Assembly: GCF_008642235.1 (NCBI RefSeq) | Contig: NZ_SJEV01000001.1 | Location: 2,188,400-2,252,399, forward strand | Direction of reading: 5' to 3' | Length of the DNA stretch: 64,000 nt | DNA from: Planctomonas psychrotolerans | Lineage (GTDB): Bacteria > Actinomycetota > Actinomycetes > Actinomycetales > Microbacteriaceae | Part shown: piece by piece, positions 45,158-51,655 of the stretch | How positions within the stretch are numbered: position 1 is the first letter of the stretch | Layout: the number at the start of each line of letters is the position of its first letter | Position numbers and translations under genes: made by a program | Notes under the pieces: generated by a model | What the model saw: only the letters and a program-made list of their open reading frames with translations | Database searches by the model: none | What the model was told of the DNA's origin: nothing

Positions 45158-46398
45158 GGGGACGGTCCTTCCGGGTCGGGGATGCTGCGGGGCTCGAGGT
45201 GGATCCGCCTGCCCTCCTCGGCCGACGAGTAGGCGGCGTAGATGACGTCGATGACATCGGTGGCGAGCTCGAGGTCGGCGAGCGGCCGGCGACCGGTGGC
45301 GACGCACTCGACGAAGTCCTGCATCTCCTGCGGGTACCCGCGCAGCCAGTCCTCGTCGGGCGAGGCGGAGATCCAGCCGGTGCGGCTCTCGATCTTCTCG
45401 TGCAGGTACTCGTCGCCGAAGGCGGCGCTGTCCGGGGTGTAGGCGAGGAGGGCGTTGCTCGGCGTCATGTTGGCGTGGTAGGCGCCGTTCGTGGTGTACA
45501 CCTCGAAGGTGTTGCGCACGCCACCGAGCATGGCGAAGGATGCGGTGATCACGGCCCGCGTGCCGTCGCTGAAGGCGAGCACGACGTTCGCCCAGGTCTC
45601 CACGTCGTGCCAGTCGGAGACGAGCCAGTCGTGTCCGCCCGCACGGGAGGCGGCGGACTCGTGCAGCCTGGCCGTGTCGGCCGTCACCGAGACGACGGAG
45701 ACCGGCGACGAACCGAACTCGGCGGCCTCGAAGCGCTTGAGGTGCAGCGCCGCACCGATCGCGTGGGATCCCAGCATGAGGAGGGCACCCCCACCCGCCG
45801 TGTCCCGGCGCCTCGACCGGGGCGCGTGCGATCCGCTGTGGCTCTCCTCGGCGCGCAGGTCGAGGATCCTGCCCCGCGACGCGGCCAGCAGGCGCTTCGT
45901 CTTCGCCATCGCCGGCGCGTACACCCAGTTCTCCGCGTACAGGAAGTGCACGCCCGCCTGCTCGACCGCCGCCGCGATCTCGGCGGCGGACGCGAGAGCC
46001 CGGTCCCGCTCCGCGCGCGCCCGGGCCGACCCGGTGAGGTCGCTCGACCCGAAGGCCCCGGTCAGCGGTTTCTCGCAGATCACCGACTTGCCGGCACGTG
46101 CCGCCTCGATCGCGATGGGCGCGTGGGACGCATTCGGCACGCACACGCACACCACGTCGATGCCGGGATCCGCGAGCAGTTCGCGATAGTCCGCGTAGAC
46201 GGTCGGCACGGAGTGCTCGGAGGCGAATCGCTCCGCGCGGTCGCGCCGGATGCCGGCCACCGCGACGAACTCCACGCGAGGGCCGGTCGTGCGTCGGAGC
46301 GCCTCCGCATGCAGGGCGGCGGAGAACCCCGACCCGATGAAGCCGACGCGCACGGTGCTTCCGCGCGCCGCGTCCGACGACCCTCCGAGGGTGCTCAC
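45154..46398 (-). CDS. Gfo/Idh/MocA family oxidoreductase
   Basis: 414 residues. Rossmann VRVGFIGSGFSAALHAEALRR, lysine in SVICEKPLTGAFGSSD, and the loop TAGGGALLMLGSHAIGAALHLKRFE with the active-site histidine. An insertion after the lysine (ARARAERDRALASAAEI) is unlike the two related genes at 36.7-38.9 kb. GTG 46398 overlaps the stop of the TIM-barrel gene (GTGA). Confidence 0.91.
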   Translation of the reverse strand: MSTLGGSSDAARGSTVRVGFIGSGFSAALHAEALRRTTGPRVEFVAVAGIRRDRAERFASEHSVPTVYADYRELLADPGIDVVCVCVPNASHAPIAIEAARAGKSVICEKPLTGAFGSSDLTGSARARAERDRALASAAEIAAAVEQAGVHFLYAENWVYAPAMAKTKRLLAASRGRILDLRAEESHSGSHAPRSRRRDTAGGGALLMLGSHAIGAALHLKRFEAAEFGSSPVSVVSVTADTARLHESAASRAGGHDWLVSDWHDVETWANVVLAFSDGTRAVITASFAMLGGVRNTFEVYTTNGAYHANMTPSNALLAYTPDSAAFGDEYLHEKIESRTGWISASPDEDWLRGYPQEMQDFVECVATGRRPLADLELATDVIDVIYAAYSSAEEGRRIHLEPRSIPDPEGPSP

Positions 46399-47213
46399 AT
46401 CGCGTCGGCGAGGTAGCGGGCGAAGTGCGGCACCGCGATCTCGGCGTCCTCGATCTCGGGGTGCCAGGCCTTCTCCCACTCGAAGTGCACGAAGCCGGCG
46501 TAGCCGTTGCGCTGCAGCACGCCGAGAATGTCGAGCAACGGCACCGTTCCCTCGCCCGCCAGAGCGAAGTCGAAGCCGTCGGCATTCGCTGCATTCGAGT
46601 CCTTCATGTGCACGTGCCGGATCCGGTCGCCGAGCTTCGACCAGGTGTAGTCGGGCGACTCGCCGTGTCGGTAGGTGTGCAGCGTGTCCCACAGCACCTG
46701 CAGCGCGTCGCCCGCCCCGCGCGCGAAGAGGTCGAGGATGCTCTCCGACGTCGAGAAGTCGTCGTGCGACTCGAGCAGTGTGGTGACGCCCTCGGCGGCG
46801 GACTCCTCGGCCACCGCGCCGAGCCCCGCGGCGATCGCGTCGAGCACGCGCTCGCGGTCGTCCTCGGGGGCGATCGGGCCCCCGAACACCCGGATGAACG
46901 GCGCGCCGAGCCCCGCGGCGATGCGCACGTTGGCGCGGGCGTTCGCGCGCTCCGCCTCCCGAGCGGATTCGTCCAGCGAGCTCTGCCGCACGCTGGTGTC
47001 GACGCAGACGACGGAGAGTCCCGCATCGGTGAAGCGGGCGCGCGTCTCCGCAAGACGGGCGGGGGAGAACTCCTCGAGCGTCGGCAGGTCCACCTCGCCG
47101 CGGACGAAACGGAGCTCGATGCCGGTGTACCCGCTCCGCGTGGCGAGGGAGATGATGCCGTCGAGGTCGTAGTCGGGGCACGCGAGCGTGCTGAAGCCGA
47201 TGTTGAACGCCAT
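46395..47213 (-). CDS. Sugar phosphate isomerase/epimerase TIM-barrel protein
   Basis: 272 residues. Begins FNIGFSTLACPDYDLDGIISLATRSGYTGIELRF; metal-binding Glu in TTLLESHDDFST, Asp/His in QVLWDTLHTYRH, His in IRHVHMKDSN, and Glu in AGFVHFEWEKAWHPEI. A second xylose-isomerase-like protein in the region, distinct from that at 35854. It is the first gene of the minus-strand operon with a dehydrogenase and a VOC protein. AGGAGG lies about 10 nt upstream of the ATG. Confidence 0.9.
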   Translation of the reverse strand: MAFNIGFSTLACPDYDLDGIISLATRSGYTGIELRFVRGEVDLPTLEEFSPARLAETRARFTDAGLSVVCVDTSVRQSSLDESAREAERANARANVRIAAGLGAPFIRVFGGPIAPEDDRERVLDAIAAGLGAVAEESAAEGVTTLLESHDDFSTSESILDLFARGAGDALQVLWDTLHTYRHGESPDYTWSKLGDRIRHVHMKDSNAANADGFDFALAGEGTVPLLDILGVLQRNGYAGFVHFEWEKAWHPEIEDAEIAVPHFARYLADAM

Positions 47214-47296
47214 ACGCGCGTCCTCCTGATGTCGTCGTCGAGCGGTCGGGGTGCGCGACGCAGGCGGTTTCGCGCGCGTCGGCGGCCCGATCAGTC

Positions 47297-47322
47297 TGCA
47301 ACCGATTGCCACCGGGCGTCAA
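47297..47322 (-). promoter_or_regulatory. LacI-type operator and -35 for the minus-strand isomerase operon
   Basis: TGCAACCGATTGCC (47297-47310) matches the motif at 35740 and 40167. TTGACG on the minus strand (47317-47322) could be the -35, placing the operator in the spacer before a weak CAGACT -10. Confidence 0.65.
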
Positions 47323-47391
47323 GGTCTCGCCGCCGCTCCGGTTCTCGCTCCGCGCTACCGATAGTTCTCCCCGCCACACATACAGCGGGAG

Positions 47392-47464
47392 CGGGGAAGG
47401 GGTGCCGGAGCGGGGACGGGCGGGCACGGTGACGGGCAGGGGTTCGGGAGCAGGAGCGGGGACG
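47392..47464 (+). other. G-rich tract with many G-runs (possible G-quadruplex)
   Basis: At least nine runs of three or four G separated by short loops on the plus strand, ending just before the rplY promoter region. It lies between the divergent isomerase and rplY promoters within the 433-bp gap 47214-47646. Confidence 0.6.
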
Positions 47465-47478
47465 GCGCTCCGGGCATG

Positions 47479-47633
47479 TAAACTCGGGGACTGAACTTCG
47501 GCGAGGGATGCGAAGGTCGCCGGAAACGGCGACGGCATCCGTTATCGACGCGGTGGACGAGGCTCGCAGGTCTTTCCTCACGCGCAATGCGTTCGAGTTG
47601 AACACCCAACCACTATGCGAGCTTCCGGCTCGC
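47479..47633 (+). promoter_or_regulatory. rplY promoter and structured leader
   Basis: TAAACT (47479-47484) is a likely -10 box; no clear -35 is seen. The leader then has a two-part hairpin: GGATGC (47506-47511) with GCATCC (47535-47540), and inside it GTCGCC (47516-47521) with GGCGAC (47528-47533) around GGAAAC. A second hairpin GCGAGC/GCTCGC (47617-47633, loop TTCCG) ends just before the AGGAG ribosome binding site and could control access to it. Confidence 0.5.
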
Positions 47634-47646
47634 CAAGGAGTAGATC

Positions 47647-48306
47647 ATGGCAGAGAACAAGGTCGTCGCGGAGCTCCGCGACTCATTCGGCAAGGGCGCG
47701 GCGCGCAAGCTCCGTGCGGTGGGCAAGGTCCCCGCGGTCATCTACGGTCACGGCACCGACCCGCGTCACGTGACGCTCCCCGGCCACGAGATGATGCTCA
47801 TCATGCGCAAGGCGAACGCCGTGCTGGAGCTCGACATCGACGGCACCCCGCAGCTCGCGCTGGTCAAGGACGTGCAGAAGGACCCCGTGCGCCAGATCAT
47901 CGAGCACATCGACCTCATCGTCATCCGCCAGGGTGAGCGGGTCGCGGTCGACGTGCCCGTGCACGTCGAGGGCGAGTCCGCTCCCGAGACCATCTCGAAC
48001 CTCGACCAGACCAGCATCTCCATCGAGGTCGACGCGATCCGCATCCCCGAGAACGTCGTCGTCAGCGTCGAGGGCCTCGAGGAGGGTGCTCACATCGTCG
48101 CCGGCGACGTGGCCCTCCCGGACGGCGCGACCCTGCTCACCGACCCGGAGACGCTCGTCGTCTCGGTGTCCGTGCCCCAGCTCGACCTCACCACCGACGC
48201 GGTCGACGAGCCCGCCGAGGGCGACGAGGGCGTGGAGATCGAGGGCGAGGGCGGCACGTCCGACGAGACCGTCGACGCCGACTCGGGCGAGTCCACCTCC
48301 GAATAG
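47647..48306 (+). CDS. rplY: 50S ribosomal protein L25 (long Ctc/TL5 form)
   Basis: 219 residues. The 5S-rRNA-binding domain is at the start: RDSFGKGAARKLRAVGKVPAVIYGHGTDPRHVTLPGHEM, then LVKDVQKDPVRQIIEHIDLIVIRQGE. The C-terminal beta domain (about 100-190) is followed by an acidic tail. AGGAG is just before the ATG. It is followed by pth, as in many bacteria. Confidence 0.97.
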   Translation: MAENKVVAELRDSFGKGAARKLRAVGKVPAVIYGHGTDPRHVTLPGHEMMLIMRKANAVLELDIDGTPQLALVKDVQKDPVRQIIEHIDLIVIRQGERVAVDVPVHVEGESAPETISNLDQTSISIEVDAIRIPENVVVSVEGLEEGAHIVAGDVALPDGATLLTDPETLVVSVSVPQLDLTTDAVDEPAEGDEGVEIEGEGGTSDETVDADSGESTSE

Positions 48307-48311
48307 CACTC

Positions 48312-48373
48312 CGGAAGGGCCTGCCGGGTCTCGTCATCGTGTTCACCGCGATGCGAGCCGGCGGGCCCTTCCG
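48312..48373 (+). terminator. Inverted repeat between rplY and pth
   Basis: Arms CGGAAGGGCC (48312-48321) and GGCCCTTCCG (48364-48373), a 42-nt loop, then TTCGTTC. It may be a weak terminator or processing hairpin; transcription into pth probably continues in part. Confidence 0.5.
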
Positions 48374-48410
48374 TTCGTTCGGGAAGCGGCACGCACGGAA
48401 GGGAGAGAAC

Positions 48411-48998
48411 ATGGAGCAGGAGACCTGGCTCGTCGTCGGCCTGGGCAACCCCGGATCCGGGTACGCGGGCAACCGGCACAACGTGGGTCAGATGGTGCTC
48501 GCCGAGCTGGCGGACCGTCTCTCCGCATCCTTCCGGTCGCATCGCACCAACGCGTCGGTCGCCGAAGGCCGCACGTATGCGGCCGGTCCGAAGCTGGTGC
48601 TCGCCAAGCCGAACACGTTCATGAACGTGTCGGGCGGGCCCGTCGCCAATCTGCTGCGGTTCTACTCGCTGCCTCCGGAGCGCCTGATCGTCGTGCACGA
48701 CGAGCTCGACATCCCCTTCGACTCCCTCAAACTCAAGTTCGGCGGCGGCCACGGCGGGCACAACGGCATCCGCGACATCCTCGCCGCCCTCGACACCGGG
48801 GACTTCACCCGCGTGCGGGTGGGCATCGGACGCCCGCCCGGCCGGCAGCCCGCGGCCGACTTCGTGCTGCGCGACTTCGCCGCGGCGGAGCGCCAGGTGC
48901 TGCCGAGCGCACTGTCCGACGCGGCCGACGCGGTCGAGGCCATCGCCGCGGACGGACTCACCGCGGCACAGCTGCGCTTCCACACCGCGCGGTCCTGA
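48411..48998 (+). CDS. pth: Peptidyl-tRNA hydrolase
   Basis: 195 residues. Conserved motifs: LVVGLGNPGSGYAGNRHNVGQMV with the catalytic histidine, KPNTFMNVSGGPV, IVVHDELDIPF, and KFGGGHGGHNGIRDIL, then RVRVGIGRPPG. It recycles peptidyl-tRNA released from stalled ribosomes. GGGAGAG precedes ATG 48411. The open frame extends further upstream but without family similarity. Confidence 0.97.
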   Translation: MEQETWLVVGLGNPGSGYAGNRHNVGQMVLAELADRLSASFRSHRTNASVAEGRTYAAGPKLVLAKPNTFMNVSGGPVANLLRFYSLPPERLIVVHDELDIPFDSLKLKFGGGHGGHNGIRDILAALDTGDFTRVRVGIGRPPGRQPAADFVLRDFAAAERQVLPSALSDAADAVEAIAADGLTAAQLRFHTARS

Positions 48999-49057
48999 TC
49001 CCGTTTCGGCGTACCCTTAGTCGATCGCCGAAGGCGCAACGAAAAGGATCGACACAC

Positions 49058-49318
49058 ATGATCGTGCACCGACTCACCGTCGAGGGGCGGGACTACTTCC
49101 TCCCCGAGCCCGTCACCCAGCTCCGCGATGACATCCTTAAGGCCATCCGTGCTGGCGGCGGCTACGTGAACATCCCGCCGCTCCGCTCCGGTCCCGGCGT
49201 GGACATCCTCTTCTCTCCTGGCATGCCGGTGCTCTGGACGCAGCTCGATGTGGGTGGAGACGACGAACCGACGAAGCAGGACGATGACGACATCCGACTC
49301 GGCGTCGATGCGTACTGA
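49058..49318 (+). CDS. Small hypothetical protein
   Basis: 86 residues, MIVHRLTVEGRDYFLPEPVTQLRDDILKAIRAGGGYVNIPPLRSGPGVDILFSPGMPVLWTQLDV, with an acidic tail. No membrane segment or catalytic motif. TACCCT (49012-49017) may be its -10 box and GAAAAGG lies before the ATG. I do not recognise the family. Confidence 0.75.
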   Translation: MIVHRLTVEGRDYFLPEPVTQLRDDILKAIRAGGGYVNIPPLRSGPGVDILFSPGMPVLWTQLDVGGDDEPTKQDDDDIRLGVDAY

Positions 49319-49357
49319 CCCGGCTTCCGCCCGGATGACCTGGAGGGACCGCTCGGC

Positions 49358-50167
49358 ATGACCGCTGGGACCGTCGACGTGCTCCGCCGGAACAACGTGC
49401 AGGTGCTCGGCAACCCCGAGGGGCGGCCGATGCTGCTCGCGCACGGGTTCGGCTGCAGCCAGGAGATGTGGCGCCTCATGGTGCCGCACCTCGAAGACAC
49501 CTACCGCATCGTGCTGTTCGACCAGGTCGGCGCGGGGGACTCCGATCTGCGCGCGTACGACCGGGGCAAGTACGACTCCCTGCACGGTTACGCCGACGAC
49601 GTGCTCGAGATCCTCGACGAACTGGATCTGACGGATGTGGTGCTCGTCGCGCACTCGGTGAGCGCGATGGTGGGCGTGCTCGCCGCCAACCGCCGACCGG
49701 AGCGCTTCGGTGCGCTGGTGCTCGTGGGGCCGTCGCCCCGCTACCTCAACGACACGGGGTACGTCGGTGGCTTCACCCAGGCGGACATCGACGGACTGCT
49801 CGACGCCCTCGACTCGAATTACCTCGGCTGGTCCGCGACGATGGCGCCCGTGATCATGGGCAACGCCGAGCGACCCGAGCTGGCGATGGAGCTCACCGCC
49901 AGCTTCTGCCGCATCGACCCGACGATCGCCCGGCACTTCGCCCGCGTGACGTTCCTCTCCGACAACCGCCGCGATCTCTCCGCGGTGCGCACGCCGACAC
50001 TGGTGCTGCAGTGCAGCGAAGACCTGATCGCTCCGATGACCGTCGGCCAGTACGTGCACCAGCAGATCCCGGGCAGCACGATGAGGGTGCTCAACGCCAG
50101 GGGCCACGTGCCGAACCTCTCCGACCCCCTGTCGGTCGTCCGCGAGATCCAGGACTTCCTGGCGTGA
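49358..50167 (+). CDS. RsbQ-like alpha/beta hydrolase
   Basis: 269 residues, the RsbQ/KAI2/D14 group. HGFGCSQEMWRLMVPHLEDTYRIVLFDQVGAGDSDLRAYDRGKYDSLHGYADDVLEILDELDLTDVVLVAHSVSAMVG is a close pattern match to RsbQ. The triad is Ser100, Asp222 and His250; the Ser-Asp-His spacing is nearly that of B. subtilis RsbQ (Ser96, Asp219, His247). In Bacillus RsbQ acts together with the PAS domain of RsbP to sense energy stress. Here the next gene, overlapping by GTGA, is a PAS-GAF-GGDEF protein, so RsbQ's PAS partner appears to be a diguanylate cyclase. Confidence 0.92.
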   Translation: MTAGTVDVLRRNNVQVLGNPEGRPMLLAHGFGCSQEMWRLMVPHLEDTYRIVLFDQVGAGDSDLRAYDRGKYDSLHGYADDVLEILDELDLTDVVLVAHSVSAMVGVLAANRRPERFGALVLVGPSPRYLNDTGYVGGFTQADIDGLLDALDSNYLGWSATMAPVIMGNAERPELAMELTASFCRIDPTIARHFARVTFLSDNRRDLSAVRTPTLVLQCSEDLIAPMTVGQYVHQQIPGSTMRVLNARGHVPNLSDPLSVVREIQDFLA

Positions 50168-51609
50168 CGACTCCCGCTGCTCGCTCCGACGGGGAGCGCC
50201 CGGCTGCGCGCGAGGATTCCTTCGAGGAGTTGTACGCGACCGCGCCCTGCGGGCTGCTGTCCACCACCTCCGACGGTGTGGTGGTGACGGTCAACGACAC
50301 CCTGCTGCGGTGGATCGGTGTCGCCCGCGACGATGTGCTCGGCCAGCAGTTCACCGACCTGCTCGACTCGGGCAGCCAGCTCTTCTACGAGACGCGTTAC
50401 CAGCCCGTCCTGCAGTTGAAGGGCGAGGTGCGGGAGGTCGCGCTCGCTCTGCGCCGGCCCGGCCGGGATCCCCTCGCCGTGCTCGTCAATTCCGACCTGG
50501 TGACCGACGCGACCGGGTCTCCGGTGCACGTGCGTACGGCGGTGTTCGACTCCACCGCCCGCAAGGGCTACGAACGGGAACTGCTGCTCGCCCAGCGGGC
50601 CGCCGAGTCCTCCGAGGCGCGAGTGCGGGTGCTGCAGGACGCGTCGAGCGCCTTCGGGTCGAGCTCCACCGACCGGGCGCTGTCGCGGGCACTCGTGTCG
50701 AGCGCGCGCGACGCGTTCGCGGCGGCGGCCGCGGCGGTGCTCCTGGCCGACGACTCGGACATGCTCACGGTGTCCGCCGGGTCGCACCCGCTCGACCAGT
50801 CCGTGCCGCTCGGTGCGGCCCGGCCGGAGACTGACGCGATCCGACGTTCCGAGGTGCTCACCTTCCCCACCCTCGACGACCTGCGAGCGGCGTACCCGGA
50901 GTTCGGCGAGCGCCTCGCAACGACTCGATACGAGGCGATGACGGTGGCCCCGCTGATCAACGAGGGTCACCCGCTCGGGGTGCTCGTCGCGTTCTTCGGC
51001 AGGCGCCGCACCTTCGACGACCGGGAGGTCGAACTGCACGAGGCGCTGGCCCGTCAGGCGGTTCAGGTGTTCGGCCGACTCCGGCTGCAGAACGAACTGG
51101 TGCAGCTCGCGCTGCACGACCAGCTCACCGGGCTCGCGAACCGCACCCTGCTGCACGAGCAGCTCGACCGCGTGCTCGTCACCGCCCAGCGAAACCTGCG
51201 GGCGATGGCGCTCATCTTCCTCGACCTCGACGGCTTCAAGGCCGTCAATGACAATCTCGGCCACGCCACGGGGGACACGGTGCTGCGTACGCTGTCGACC
51301 CGGATGGAGGCCGCGGTGCGTCGCAGCGACATCGTCGGCCGGTACGGCGGTGACGAGTTCGTCATCATCTGCGAGGACACCGACGAGGATGCCGCCCGAC
51401 GTGTTGCGGAACGCATCCGCGCCGTCGTGAGCGAGTCGGTGGAGGTCGCCGCCGGATACGCCATCAGTGCCAGCGTGGGCGTGGCGCTGTACTCGGCGGT
51501 GCTCGGCACGGCGGTGACCGCCGAGCGGATGTTCCACCTCGCCGACGACGCCATGTACGAGTCGAAGAGATCGGGCAAGGACCGGGTCACGGTCGTCCGG
51601 GCGACCTGA
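50164..51609 (+). CDS. PAS-GAF-GGDEF diguanylate cyclase
   Basis: 481 residues. PAS domain about 15-125 (ELYATAPCGLLSTTSDGVVVTVNDTLLRWIGVARDDVLGQQFTDLL), GAF-like domain about 150-300 (VRVLQDASSAFGSSSTDRALSRALVSSA), and GGDEF domain from about 315 (LALHDQLTGLANRTLLHEQLDRVL). The active site GGDEF is intact at 395-399, and an RxxD product-inhibition site (RRSD) lies five residues before the preceding RY. No transmembrane segment and no EAL domain, so it is a soluble c-di-GMP synthase gated by PAS or GAF input. Its start overlaps the RsbQ-like gene. Confidence 0.93.
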   Translation: MTTPAARSDGERPAAREDSFEELYATAPCGLLSTTSDGVVVTVNDTLLRWIGVARDDVLGQQFTDLLDSGSQLFYETRYQPVLQLKGEVREVALALRRPGRDPLAVLVNSDLVTDATGSPVHVRTAVFDSTARKGYERELLLAQRAAESSEARVRVLQDASSAFGSSSTDRALSRALVSSARDAFAAAAAAVLLADDSDMLTVSAGSHPLDQSVPLGAARPETDAIRRSEVLTFPTLDDLRAAYPEFGERLATTRYEAMTVAPLINEGHPLGVLVAFFGRRRTFDDREVELHEALARQAVQVFGRLRLQNELVQLALHDQLTGLANRTLLHEQLDRVLVTAQRNLRAMALIFLDLDGFKAVNDNLGHATGDTVLRTLSTRMEAAVRRSDIVGRYGGDEFVIICEDTDEDAARRVAERIRAVVSESVEVAAGYAISASVGVALYSAVLGTAVTAERMFHLADDAMYESKRSGKDRVTVVRAT

Positions 51610-51643
51610 CCGCGACGGCGCCTCCCGTGTCGGGAGCAGCGCG

Positions 51644-51649
51644 TAGGCT
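51644..51649 (+). promoter_or_regulatory. -10 box for a leaderless mfd mRNA
   Basis: TAGGCT, 6 nt before the GTG at 51656 and without Shine-Dalgarno. Confidence 0.6.
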
Positions 51650-51655
51650 TGCGCG

